Source of the DNA: DTU078 sp002397345
GTDB lineage: Bacteria; Bacillota; Clostridia; Oscillospirales; CAG-272
Length of the DNA stretch: 46,356 nt
Reading direction: 5' to 3'
Assembly (NCBI GenBank): GCA_937875545.1
Contig: CALLYE010000092.1
Location: 1-46,356 of the forward strand
The translations under genes were made by a program, and so were the position numbers. Below, one piece after another: positions 17,262 through 25,731 of the stretch. The notes under the pieces were generated by a model that ran no database searches, had not been told where the DNA came from, and saw only the letters and a program-made list of their open reading frames with translations. Each line of letters starts with the position of its first letter. Position 1 is the first letter of the stretch.

Positions 17262-19094
17262 ATGTGTGGAATCATTGGTTATATTGGTAAACAAGAAGCG
17301 TCCGAAATACTGCTCGACGGGCTGCGGAAGCTCGAATACCGCGGGTATGACTCCGCGGGTATAGCGCTGCTTGGCGAGGACGGAGTCTTTGTGGAAAAGA
17401 AGCGCGGCAGGCTGGCGAATCTTGAAAAATCGCTTGAAAAAGACGCCCCGCCGCCCGCTTTTATAGGTATAGGTCATACGCGCTGGGCGACACACGGCGA
17501 GCCGTCCGACGTCAACTCGCATCCGCATCAGAGCGGGCGTGTCACGTTGGTACACAACGGGATCATCGAAAATTACGTCGCGCTGCGCACTGCGCTGGAG
17601 GCGCTGGGTCGGACATTCATATCGCAAACCGACACCGAGATCGCCGCGCACCTCATAGATTATTATTACGGCGAAACTGGAAATCCGGTCGCCGCGATAA
17701 GAATTGCGCTGGATAAAATCCGCGGTTCATACGCGTTTGGGATTTTATTTTCTGATCTGCCCGATAAAATTTATGCCGCGCGCTGCGACAGTCCGCTGGT
17801 GATAGGAGCGGGCAAAGGCGAAAACTTTATCGCGTCCGACATTCCCGCGATACTTAGCCGCACGCGCGATTATTATCTTATCGAAGAAAAGGAAATCGCT
17901 GAGCTTACGCGTGACGAGATAAAAATATACGGTTCTGACGGGCGTGACATCACCGCCGGAAAAAAGCTGATGACGGCGGATTGGGATGTGGAATCGGCGG
18001 AGAAGGGCGGATACGCGCACTTCATGCTCAAGGAAATTCACGAGCAGCCGCATTCGCTGGCAGCGGCGATATTGCCGCGCTTAAGTAACGGTATTGACCA
18101 CATTTTGCATGACGAAATCCCCGACACGGCGGGTATAAAACGGCTGATAATCGTCGCTTGCGGCAGCGCCATGCACGCGGGTCTGCTGGGCGAATACGCG
18201 ATCGAAAAATACGCGCGCGTACCTGTCACGGTACACATAGCGTCGGAATTTCGTTATAACGATCCGATATTAAACGAAGGCGATGCGGTTATAATAATAT
18301 CACAGTCGGGCGAAACCGCCGATTCGGTCGCGGCGCTGCGGCTGGCGAAGTCACGCGGAGTGCCGGTGTGGGCTGTGGTCAACGTCGTAGGTTCGACAAT
18401 AGCGCGCGAGGCCGACCGGGTGATTTACATCTGGGCGGGACCGGAGATAGCGGTTGCGACGACCAAGGCGTTTACCGCGCAGGTCGCGGTATTGTATATG
18501 CTCGCGCTGCGGCTGGCGATCGATCGCGGAACTGTAAGCCGCGAGGTCGCGGAAGAACTGGGCAGGGCAATGCGTTCGCTGCCCGAAACGGTCGCCGCCG
18601 CATTGACAGACGAAAAAATCGCGGAATACAAGCGGCTGGCATCGTATAACAAGCATAAACACAACTTGTTTTTCATCGGACGGGGGCAGGACTTCGCGCT
18701 TTGCTGCGAGGGCTCGCTGAAGCTTAAAGAAATATCCTATATGCACAGCGAAGCCTACGCCGCGGGCGAGCTGAAGCACGGCACGATCTCGCTGATAACC
18801 GAAGGTGTGCCGGTTATCGCCTGCATAACGGCGGAAGGCGTCGCCGAAAAGACGATAAACAATATAAAAGAAGTCAAAGCGCGGGGCGCGCATGTGATTC
18901 TCGCGGCAAAACACGGTATGTGCGAGAATGCGGACTTCTGCAACGATGTCATCGAGCTGCCCGACGCGCATGAGTTCGTTATGCCGATAGCAGGCATCGT
19001 ACCGCTGCAGCTTTACGCCTATTATACCGCGGTAGAACGGGGCTGCGACGTTGACAAACCGCGCAATCTGGCAAAGAGTGTAACAGTAGAGTAG
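17262..19094 (+). CDS. glmS: Glutamine--fructose-6-phosphate aminotransferase (isomerising)
   Basis: Makes glucosamine-6-phosphate from fructose-6-phosphate and glutamine, the first step toward UDP-GlcNAc and peptidoglycan. The start must be the ATG at 17262 because the next residue, Cys, is the N-terminal nucleophile (MCGIIGYIG) exposed after Met removal. The N-terminal type II glutaminase domain (about 1-230) has GIGHTRWATHG and DTE, followed by two SIS domains (VACGSAMHAG; SQSGETADSVAALRLAK) and the usual C-terminal AKSVTVE. Length 610 aa is typical. Expression is governed by the ribozyme in its leader and probably by the operator in its promoter. Confidence 0.98.
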   Translation: MCGIIGYIGKQEASEILLDGLRKLEYRGYDSAGIALLGEDGVFVEKKRGRLANLEKSLEKDAPPPAFIGIGHTRWATHGEPSDVNSHPHQSGRVTLVHNGIIENYVALRTALEALGRTFISQTDTEIAAHLIDYYYGETGNPVAAIRIALDKIRGSYAFGILFSDLPDKIYAARCDSPLVIGAGKGENFIASDIPAILSRTRDYYLIEEKEIAELTRDEIKIYGSDGRDITAGKKLMTADWDVESAEKGGYAHFMLKEIHEQPHSLAAAILPRLSNGIDHILHDEIPDTAGIKRLIIVACGSAMHAGLLGEYAIEKYARVPVTVHIASEFRYNDPILNEGDAVIIISQSGETADSVAALRLAKSRGVPVWAVVNVVGSTIAREADRVIYIWAGPEIAVATTKAFTAQVAVLYMLALRLAIDRGTVSREVAEELGRAMRSLPETVAAALTDEKIAEYKRLASYNKHKHNLFFIGRGQDFALCCEGSLKLKEISYMHSEAYAAGELKHGTISLITEGVPVIACITAEGVAEKTINNIKEVKARGAHVILAAKHGMCENADFCNDVIELPDAHEFVMPIAGIVPLQLYAYYTAVERGCDVDKPRNLAKSVTVE

Positions 19095-19120
19095 GGTAAT
19101 TTATTTTAACCCATCTCTGT

Positions 19121-19165
19121 GGGGGTGTGGGGGGATCTTATCCCCCCGCGTGTACCTCCGTTCCC
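19121..19165. repeat. G-rich/C-rich intergenic element, copy B
   Basis: GGGGGTGTGGGGGGATC is followed, after TTA, by CCCCCCGCGTGTACCTCCG. The short version without inner palindrome, like copy D at 37104. It separates glmS from rsmD and could fold as a hairpin. Confidence 0.7.
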
Positions 19166-19185
19166 AAACCAAGCAGGAGGTTCAA

Positions 19186-19764
19186 ATGCGTATCATTACA
19201 GGCACGGCGCGCGGGACGCGCCTTGAAACACTCGCGGGCGAGGCTACTCGCCCCACACAGGAGCGTATTAAAGAAGCGGTTTTCAGTATGATCCAATTCG
19301 ATCTTGAGGGCAGGCGCGTTCTCGACTTGTTCGCCGGCTCTGGTCAGATGGGGCTGGAGGCGCTTTCGCGCGGCGCGGGAACGGCGCTGCTTTGCGACTC
19401 GGGTATCGACGCTGTCGATATAATCAAGCGCAACGCACAAAAAACCAAGCTTTGGAACAGGTGCCGCGTATTGCGCAGCGACGCGCAGGCGCTGATCCGT
19501 TCGCTCGCGCGTCGGGAGCAGTTTGATATTATCTTCGTTGATCCGCCGTATACGGACAAGTCTGTGGGCGATATACTCGGCAAACTGCACCGCGCGGAGA
19601 TACCCGCGCCGGGCTCCGTCGTGATAACCGAGTGCGACATGCGCGACCCTGTCGACGCGGCAGGCTATATAATACGCCGCCACAACCGTTATGGCAGGGT
19701 TTATATAACGGTGTATGATTATGTGGGCGATAAAACGGAGGGCGCGGAGGTTATCGGTGAATGA
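19186..19764 (+). CDS. rsmD: 16S rRNA (guanine966-N2)-methyltransferase
   Basis: A 192-aa SAM-dependent methyltransferase of the RsmD family. It shows RIITGTARGTRLETL at the N-terminus, the SAM-binding VLDLFAGSGQMGLEAL, and the catalytic DPPY (IIFVDPPYTDKS). The ATG at 19186 follows AGGAGGT; an upstream in-frame codon inside the repeat is unlikely. Its TGA overlaps the ATG of coaD (ATGA), so the two are translationally coupled, a common pairing in Firmicutes. Confidence 0.95.
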   Translation: MRIITGTARGTRLETLAGEATRPTQERIKEAVFSMIQFDLEGRRVLDLFAGSGQMGLEALSRGAGTALLCDSGIDAVDIIKRNAQKTKLWNRCRVLRSDAQALIRSLARREQFDIIFVDPPYTDKSVGDILGKLHRAEIPAPGSVVITECDMRDPVDAAGYIIRRHNRYGRVYITVYDYVGDKTEGAEVIGE

Positions 19765-20225
19765 AGTGCATTATTCCGGGCAGCTTTGACCCTGTCACAG
19801 TCGGACATGCTGATATTATAAATCGCGCCGCGCTTTTATTCGGCGAAGTTTACGCGGTGGTGTTCGACAACAGTGACAAGCGGTATACATTTACATCACA
19901 AAAGCGGCTTGAAATGCTGCGTTTGTCATGCGCGGAGCTGCCAAATGTTACGATCGGACTGTCGGACGGGATGCTTGTCGATTACATGCGCGACCATGAG
20001 ATAAAATATATCGTCAAGGGTGTACGGGGGATGGTTGATTTCGATTATGAACTGGGACTGGCTAATATCAATCGCTCGTTCGACCGCGAGGTTGAAACGA
20101 TATTAATACCCTCGAAGCCGGAATTTTCGCATATCAGCTCCACGGTTGTCCGCGAGCTGATTAAATATAAAAAACCGCTGCACGGTTATATTCCCGAATC
20201 CGTGATAACACTGCTTGATAATTAG
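19761..20225 (+). CDS. coaD: Phosphopantetheine adenylyltransferase
   Basis: Penultimate step of coenzyme A synthesis: 4'-phosphopantetheine plus ATP gives dephospho-CoA. The 154-aa protein has the nucleotidyltransferase motif GSFDPVTVGHADII (the TxGH site) and the second motif SHISSTVVRE. Residues KGVRGMVDFDYE bind the pantetheine arm. Overlaps rsmD by 4 bases and is followed by a strong terminator. Confidence 0.97.
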   Translation: MKCIIPGSFDPVTVGHADIINRAALLFGEVYAVVFDNSDKRYTFTSQKRLEMLRLSCAELPNVTIGLSDGMLVDYMRDHEIKYIVKGVRGMVDFDYELGLANINRSFDREVETILIPSKPEFSHISSTVVRELIKYKKPLHGYIPESVITLLDN

Positions 20226-20294
20226 TCGAAAAATGGAATAACGTGGAAATCATAGTGTGCTGATAGATGTCGAAAATATGTTCTGATTACGCGA

Positions 20295-20340
20295 AAACGC
20301 GGAGAAAAGATGTTCTTTTCTCCGCGTTTATTTTGTGTTT
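20295..20340 (+). terminator. Intrinsic terminator of rsmD-coaD
   Basis: A perfect 16-bp stem (20295-20310 with 20314-20329) with loop TGT, then a T-rich tail. Confidence 0.95.
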
Positions 20341-20366
20341 ATATCGAATAAATTTATAAAACCGTA

Positions 20367-20395
20367 TTGCAAAACTTCGCTGTATACCGTATAAT
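20367..20395 (+). promoter_or_regulatory. Promoter of the dcw cluster
   Basis: TTGCAA (20367-20372), 17 bases, TATAAT (20390-20395), placed right after the coaD terminator and right before the MraZ boxes. Confidence 0.75.
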
Positions 20396-20404
20396 TATAT
20401 ACGG

Positions 20405-20429
20405 GTGGAGTGAAGTGTCACAAAGTGGG
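20405..20429 (+). promoter_or_regulatory. MraZ operator (GTG direct repeats)
   Basis: GTGGA, GTGTC and GTGGG start at 20405, 20415 and 20425, each separated by 5 bases. This matches the known MraZ operator architecture of GTGG-type repeats with 5-base spacers. It overlaps the expected transcription start, so MraZ would repress its own operon. Confidence 0.7.
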
Positions 20430-20570
20430 GACATGCATGCGAGTAAAGCAAAAGAGCTTCACAAACCAAAATCGATTGAAATTAAATTTATCCGAGTGCC
20501 GAACAGGGCATTATTCCCGCTTATACAGCGGGTAAAATTCCACTAATGTGAGGGAAGGCGGCGGCGCGAT

Positions 20571-20990
20571 ATGTTTTTGGGCGAATACAGCCATATGCTC
20601 GATACCAAAAACCGCGTGACGCTGCCCTCGAAACTGCGCGACGAGATGGGCGGGCGCGCGGTGCTGACAAAAAGTATAGACAAGTGCGTTTCGGTGTATA
20701 ATACCGCCGCGTGGGCAACGTATACAGCCAAGCTTGACGCGCTGCCGGGCACCGAAGCGAGAGCGCTCAAACGGTTTATCTATTCATCCGCGTTCGAAGC
20801 GGAGTTTGACGCGCAGGGCAGGATACTCATACCCGCCAATCTGTGCGAATACGCGGGACTGGATAAAAACATCAAGGTTATCGGCGCGGGCGACCATGTG
20901 GAGCTGTGGAGCGAAACGGTGTGGAACGAAAACCAATCGGCAGCCGATACCGCGGAGATGGAAGCAATGATGATAAGACTCGGTTTTTAA
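20571..20990 (+). CDS. mraZ: Transcriptional regulator MraZ
   Basis: First gene of the division and cell-wall cluster and its autoregulator. The 139-aa protein has two SpoVT/AbrB-like domains, each with the DxxxR motif (DTKNRVTLP near residue 11 and DAQGRILIP near residue 83). It forms a ring of several subunits that reads the GTG repeats upstream. The start ATG follows a purine-rich site (GAGGGAAGG). Confidence 0.96.
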   Translation: MFLGEYSHMLDTKNRVTLPSKLRDEMGGRAVLTKSIDKCVSVYNTAAWATYTAKLDALPGTEARALKRFIYSSAFEAEFDAQGRILIPANLCEYAGLDKNIKVIGAGDHVELWSETVWNENQSAADTAEMEAMMIRLGF

Positions 20991-21102
20991 CCGGGCGGGA
21001 CGCCGGCGTAAAAATACGCGGGCAAATAAGCGAATGATCAAAACAAGGTTTATGATAATAAAGAACGATAATACATGACAGTATTATTATGGAAAATAAA
21101 AA

Positions 21103-22056
21103 ATGGAATTTAGTCACAAACCGGTCATGGCTGACGAGTGCATAGCCGGACTTGATATAAACCCCGACGGTATATATGTCGACTGCACTGTGGGCGGCGG
21201 GGGTCACTCGGCGCTGATCGCGAGCCGCCTTAATGAAGGCAAGCTGATAGCGCTTGACCGTGACCGCGACGCGATACAGGCGGCAAGCCGCAGATTATAT
21301 GCCTACAGCGAAAAAATTATATTTATTAACAGTAATTTTAACGAGATAAAAGAGATACTGGGCTCGGTTCGGCCAAACGGCGCTTTGATCGATTTGGGTG
21401 TGTCGTCATATCAGCTTGACAACCCCGATCGCGGATTTTCATATATGAAAGACGCGCCGCTGGATATGCGCATGGACCGCCGCGACACCATGACAGCGTA
21501 TGACGTTGTCAACGGCTACAGCGCGGACAGACTGACAAAGATAATACGCGAATATGGCGAGGAACGTTACGCCAGCCGAATAGCGGGCAAAATTATCGCG
21601 GCGCGCGCGTCGTCGCCGCTGCGTACCACAACGGAATTGGCGTCGGTGATAGCTTCCGCTGTGCCGGAGCTGCCTCGCGGAAATTACAGAACGAGAAACG
21701 GTCAGAATAAAAGTTATTCACATCCGGCGAAGCGCACTTTTCAGGCGATACGCATCGAGGTCAACGGCGAACTTGAGGTCATCTCGCCGACGATACGCGA
21801 TCTCGTATCGGCGCTGGCGCCCGGCGGCAGGCTCGCGGTTATAACCTTCCATTCGCTGGAGGACCGTATTGTCAAGCAGGTTTTTGCGGAATTGCAGAAG
21901 GGCTGCACCTGTCCGCATGATTTTCCCGTGTGTATATGCGGAAAAAAGCCTGTGATTGCTTTAGTGAATAAAAAGCCGCTCACGCCCTGCCGCGAGGAAC
22001 TGGAGGACAACCCCAGATCGCACAGCGCGAAGCTTCGAATTGTAAAAAAATTATGA
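21103..22056 (+). CDS. rsmH: 16S rRNA (cytosine1402-N4)-methyltransferase
   Basis: Methylates C1402 in the ribosomal P site; formerly MraW. The 317-aa protein begins HKPVMADECIAGL and carries the SAM motif VDCTVGGGGHSALI, the family block GALIDLGVSSYQLDNPDRGFS, and RLAVITFHSLEDRIVK. The C-terminus has a cysteine cluster (CTCPHDFPVCICGKKP), normal for the family. The ribosome site is weak (TATGGA). Confidence 0.96.
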   Translation: MEFSHKPVMADECIAGLDINPDGIYVDCTVGGGGHSALIASRLNEGKLIALDRDRDAIQAASRRLYAYSEKIIFINSNFNEIKEILGSVRPNGALIDLGVSSYQLDNPDRGFSYMKDAPLDMRMDRRDTMTAYDVVNGYSADRLTKIIREYGEERYASRIAGKIIAARASSPLRTTTELASVIASAVPELPRGNYRTRNGQNKSYSHPAKRTFQAIRIEVNGELEVISPTIRDLVSALAPGGRLAVITFHSLEDRIVKQVFAELQKGCTCPHDFPVCICGKKPVIALVNKKPLTPCREELEDNPRSHSAKLRIVKKL

Positions 22057-22093
22057 ACGATGCGTGCTCATATTTAAATTTTAATATTTATCT

Positions 22094-22101
22094 GGTATAA
22101 T
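22094..22101 (+). promoter_or_regulatory. Possible extended -10 promoter before ftsL
   Basis: TGG-TATAAT (TATAAT at 22096-22101) with only a poor -35. If used, transcription would start near 22107 and the TTG at 22132 would be the first start codon with a ribosome site. Confidence 0.4.
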
Positions 22102-22131
22102 GTGATGGATTACAGACAGGGGGACACGCGT

Positions 22132-22953
22132 TTGACATATGATACCTCGTATCGTGCTGATGAAACCGTTAAAAAATACGGTTTAGCCGGCAATAATATG
22201 TCATCCGATGGAACGGCAGCCGTCCGCGGTTTAAATAACCGTGGTTTTGTGGGTGTCGGCGCAAAACAGGCTAACCGGAACACACAATATTTTTCCGGTG
22301 TCGCGGGTGTTTCCGGAAATACCGCGGACAGGCTCCGTGGTCACGCTGAACCGCACGGCGGCGCGGGTCGCGTAAGGACAGGCGAAGCAAGCGCCTCTGG
22401 CGAGCTGCGCAGACGCAGATCGGTGAGCCGGACGCCGGACATGTCGAGCCCGCACGCGCGCAGGGAAGCCCCTTCGGTATCGCTCGGAGCGGTCGGACGT
22501 GCGCAGACGCAGGTAAAGGTCAAGCTTAAAATCGCGGAGCCCCGCATACATACCATAGCGCAAACCGAGGGCAAACCCTTTCCGGTGGCGTTTATCTTCA
22601 CAACACTGCTGTGCTCGATGCTGTTTTTGTATATGATATACAACCTCGTGCGTATCAATGAGTATACAATCGACATTTCTTCGCTCAATAAAAAAATGTC
22701 GACGCTGACTGCGGCGCAGACCGAGCTGACATTGAAGCTGGAGCGCAAAAACGATTTGGTGGAGATCGAGCGTGTCGCTACCCAGGAATATGGGATGGTC
22801 AAACGCGATAAAGTCACAAAGCAGTATGTGAACGCGGGGAGCGGCGACGTTATCGAAACGGCGCCGGCAAAACCGGATGACGAAACCTCGCCTGACGGGC
22901 TGTCGTCGCTGATGAGCGCCATATCACGGAATTTCGGAGACTTAATTAAATAA
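22132..22953 (+). CDS. ftsL: FtsL-like division protein with long cytoplasmic tail
   Basis: A single-pass divisome protein. The first 160 or so residues are low-complexity and rich in Gly, Arg and Ser, expected to be disordered in the cytoplasm. A membrane helix follows (FIFTTLLCSMLFLYMIYNLV), then a coiled coil (SLNKKMSTLTAAQTELTLKL) and IERVATQEYGMVKRDK, the FtsL/DivIC-type extracellular stretch. The position between rsmH and spoVD supports FtsL. The start is uncertain. I prefer TTG 22132 (AGGGGG 7 bases upstream, 273 aa); ATG 22105 has no ribosome site. The tail is longer than in most FtsL proteins. Confidence 0.8.
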   Translation: MTYDTSYRADETVKKYGLAGNNMSSDGTAAVRGLNNRGFVGVGAKQANRNTQYFSGVAGVSGNTADRLRGHAEPHGGAGRVRTGEASASGELRRRRSVSRTPDMSSPHARREAPSVSLGAVGRAQTQVKVKLKIAEPRIHTIAQTEGKPFPVAFIFTTLLCSMLFLYMIYNLVRINEYTIDISSLNKKMSTLTAAQTELTLKLERKNDLVEIERVATQEYGMVKRDKVTKQYVNAGSGDVIETAPAKPDDETSPDGLSSLMSAISRNFGDLIK

Positions 22954-22981
22954 TCTGACAATTGATATTTAACAATTAACA
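22954..22981. repeat. Four degenerate 7-bp repeats after ftsL
   Basis: TCTGACA, ATTGATA, TTTAACA, ATTAACA: tandem heptads of an ATTGACA-type consensus, starting on the base after the ftsL stop codon. Related arrays lie at 25432-25473 and 28727-28747. Confidence 0.7.
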
Positions 22982-23125
22982 GTTGCAGGAAAAATTATTC
23001 ATAAATAATATATATCAATAATATTATAATTTGAGGGCGGCGCGTGGAGATTAATAACCGTGCACTTGCTCTCAAATTTATAATTTTAGGGCGAAATCGC
23101 CTTAAAACTTGCTTGCACGCGCGAC

Positions 23126-25432
23126 ATGAATCCGCGAAACCGGGGGGGATATTCCATAAAATCGAAAATAGTTAACGAAAATAAAGGCATAAAGGGAATT
23201 AATAAAAAGACCGCGGTGCGCAGCGCGATTATACTTATGATATGCGTCGTGGCGTGGGCAGGGGTTGTTTTTCAACTGTTCAAGCTTCAAGTTGTGGATT
23301 ATGACAAGTACCAGACCAAGGTGCTCGACAACATCCAGCGCGAAACGACGCTGAAAGCGGAACGCGGGATTATATATGACCGCAACATGGTGCAGCTTGC
23401 GACAAACTACACCGTTTACCGCGTGTTTATCTCGCCGCGCGATATCAAGGACGAGGAGCAGGAAAGACTTGTCGCAACCGGGCTTTCCGAGCTGCTGGGC
23501 GTCGATTATAACATGGTGATCGATCGCGCGAGGCGAAAAAGACGCGCGGACGAAACGATAAAGAAAAATGTTTCGGAGGAAGACGCAGACAAGCTGCTGC
23601 AGTTCATTACCGAAAAAGAACTGAACTCGCAAATCCATCTTGAAGCGTCGACCAGCCGTTATTATCCATATAAATCACTTGCCGCGCAGGTTGTCGGCGT
23701 GGTGGGCACCGACGGCGGTCTGATCGGGCTGGAGCTGGAATATAACAGCTATCTTTCCGGCTCGTCCGGGCGTTACCTGACCGCGCGCAACGCGAACGGA
23801 CTGAGCATGCCCTATAAATATGACACCTACATAGACGCGTCAAACGGCGCGAACCTTGTCACCACCATCGATTTGACCCTCCAAAGCATGCTGGAGAAGG
23901 AGCTGGAGAAAACCTACACCGATTCCATGCCGCTGAACCGCGTGACGGGTATAGCGATGAACCCTAAAACGGGGGCTGTGCTCGCAATGGCAACATATCC
24001 GTCGTTTAATTTAAACGAGCCGTATATATTAACTCCCGAATTCAAGAAAAAGCTTGATGAAAGCGGATTTGCGCCGGAAAGCGACGAGTATAAGACACTG
24101 TACACCACGCTGCTTTATACGATGTGGAAGAACAAAGCGGTATCGGAGCTGTATGAGCCGGGCTCGACGTTCAAGATCATTACGTCTGCGTCGGCGCTGG
24201 AAGAAAACGTCGTAAAACTTACCGATATGTTTACCTGCACCGGAGCGCTTTTTGTGGAGGGCTATGGAAAACCCATACACTGCCACAAGCGCACCGGGCA
24301 TGGCACCATGCCATTTGAAGTGGGGCTCCAGCAGTCGTGCAACCCGACACTGATGCAGGTCGCGGCAAGACTGGGCAGAGAAAAATTCTACAACTATTTC
24401 AAGGCGTTCGGTTATACGGAAAAAACGGGCATAGATTTGCCCGGCGAAGCGAATTCGTATTACCACGCGTACAATAACTTCAACCAAGTCGAACTGGCGG
24501 TGTATTCGTTCGGTCAAACATTTAAGGTCACACCGCTCCAGCAGCTCACGGGTATCAGCACAGTCGCGAACGGCGGCAATCTGATAACGCCTTATGTGGT
24601 CGAAAAGCTGGTGGACGACGACGGCAACGTGTTAATGTCCCATGAAACAGCCGTCAAGCGTCAGGTTGTCAGCACGGATGTGTGCAATGAATTGACGGGC
24701 GTGCTCGAACGCGGCGTATCAGGCGACGGCGGCGCCAAAAACGCCTATGTGCCGGGTTATAAAGTCGCCGCAAAGACGGGTACCTCCGAGGTGCAGGATA
24801 TTCGCAACGAAGCGGGCGAGTCATATCTCCGCGTCGGTTCGTGCGTGGCTTACGCGCCGGCGGACGATCCGCAGATCGCAATTATTATCGTCGTTGACCA
24901 GCCCCAATGCGCAAGCGTATACGGCAGCATCGTTGCCGCGCCGTATATATCGTCGTTCCTCAACGAGGCGCTGCCTTATATGGGCGTCGAGCGCCATTAC
25001 TCCGAGGACGATCTGGCGCGTATCGCGATTACGGTCGGCGATTATGTCGGTATGGAAGCGTCAAAAGCCAAAACCAAGATAAATTCACTGGGCGTGGGGG
25101 TCGAGATCAAGGGCGAGGGCGGCATTGTGAAGTATCAGATGCCTGCCGCGGGCGAAAATATCAATAAAGATACGGGTAAAGTTATACTTTACTGCGGTGA
25201 CGAGATCCCGCTCGGAAGTGTCACAGTGCCGAATGTCACGGGTATGACAGCCACCAAGTGCAACCAGACATTATTAAACTACGGGCTGAATATATTTATT
25301 GACGGGACGACCAACTATGATATAGCCAGCGGCGCGCTGGTCGTCGCGCAAAATCCCGCGGCGGGTGAAAAGGTCGCGGCGGGTACCGTCGTCACCGTAA
25401 CGCTGCGTTATATGGATGGCACGGCGAATTAA
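23126..25432 (+). CDS. spoVD: Penicillin-binding protein with PASTA domains (SpoVD/FtsI type)
   Basis: A class B PBP, the transpeptidase that cross-links peptidoglycan at the septum or in the spore cortex. The 768-aa protein has a membrane anchor (about 34-52), a dimerisation domain with RGIIYDRN, and all catalytic motifs: STFK (Ser347, Lys350), SCN (404-406) and KTGT (550-553). Two C-terminal PASTA domains follow (about 636-700 and 703-768), as in SpoVD. No separate pbpB gene is present, so this one may serve vegetative division as well. The ATG has no obvious ribosome site. Confidence 0.95.
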   Translation: MNPRNRGGYSIKSKIVNENKGIKGINKKTAVRSAIILMICVVAWAGVVFQLFKLQVVDYDKYQTKVLDNIQRETTLKAERGIIYDRNMVQLATNYTVYRVFISPRDIKDEEQERLVATGLSELLGVDYNMVIDRARRKRRADETIKKNVSEEDADKLLQFITEKELNSQIHLEASTSRYYPYKSLAAQVVGVVGTDGGLIGLELEYNSYLSGSSGRYLTARNANGLSMPYKYDTYIDASNGANLVTTIDLTLQSMLEKELEKTYTDSMPLNRVTGIAMNPKTGAVLAMATYPSFNLNEPYILTPEFKKKLDESGFAPESDEYKTLYTTLLYTMWKNKAVSELYEPGSTFKIITSASALEENVVKLTDMFTCTGALFVEGYGKPIHCHKRTGHGTMPFEVGLQQSCNPTLMQVAARLGREKFYNYFKAFGYTEKTGIDLPGEANSYYHAYNNFNQVELAVYSFGQTFKVTPLQQLTGISTVANGGNLITPYVVEKLVDDDGNVLMSHETAVKRQVVSTDVCNELTGVLERGVSGDGGAKNAYVPGYKVAAKTGTSEVQDIRNEAGESYLRVGSCVAYAPADDPQIAIIIVVDQPQCASVYGSIVAAPYISSFLNEALPYMGVERHYSEDDLARIAITVGDYVGMEASKAKTKINSLGVGVEIKGEGGIVKYQMPAAGENINKDTGKVILYCGDEIPLGSVTVPNVTGMTATKCNQTLLNYGLNIFIDGTTNYDIASGALVVAQNPAAGEKVAAGTVVTVTLRYMDGTAN

Positions 25433-25473
25433 TTTATAATTGACAATTTACAATTGACAATTGATAATTGACA
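25432..25473. repeat. Six tandem 7-bp repeats after spoVD
   Basis: ATTTATA, ATTGACA, ATTTACA, ATTGACA, ATTGATA, ATTGACA in register, beginning at the last base of the spoVD stop codon and followed by ATGCGGG. Confidence 0.85.
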
Positions 25474-25491
25474 ATGCGGGAACGAGATGTG

Positions 25492-25514
25492 TTGAGGGCG
25501 GTGACCGCCCTCAA
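25492..25514 (+). other. Palindrome downstream of spoVD
   Basis: TTGAGGGCGGT-G-ACCGCCCTCAA, 11-bp arms. Hairpin-forming but without a T tract, so not a standard terminator. Confidence 0.6.
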
Positions 25515-25550
25515 CCCTAGCCCTATAATTGAATTATTAAAGAGCATCCC

Positions 25551-25580
25551 CATATTAATGATGTGACTACCATTAATATG
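25551..25580 (+). promoter_or_regulatory. Inverted repeat upstream of murE
   Basis: CATATTAATG-N10-CATTAATATG, perfect 10-bp arms. Could be a protein-binding site with half sites two helical turns apart, or an RNA hairpin. Confidence 0.5.
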
Positions 25581-25595
25581 AATCTACCCTTTTTT

Positions 25596-25673
25596 GCGGG
25601 GGCGCGGGGGTGGTCCGGGTCAAGCGCTCTTGACCCTGCACCCACCGCACATACTCCCGTTCCCCCGTTCCCT
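25596..25673. repeat. G-rich/C-rich intergenic element, copy C
   Basis: GCGGGGGCGCGGGGG, an inner palindrome with GGGTCAAGC and CTTGACCC, then CACCCACCGCACATACTCCC and a C-rich tail. Same design as copy A at 14571. With the heptads and the two palindromes it fills the spoVD-murE gap. Confidence 0.75.
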
Positions 25674-25731
25674 AAAAGCTCAAGGATGTTAAAATTTTAC
25701 GGCTTTATTTTAACGTTCGGGAGTGATATAA

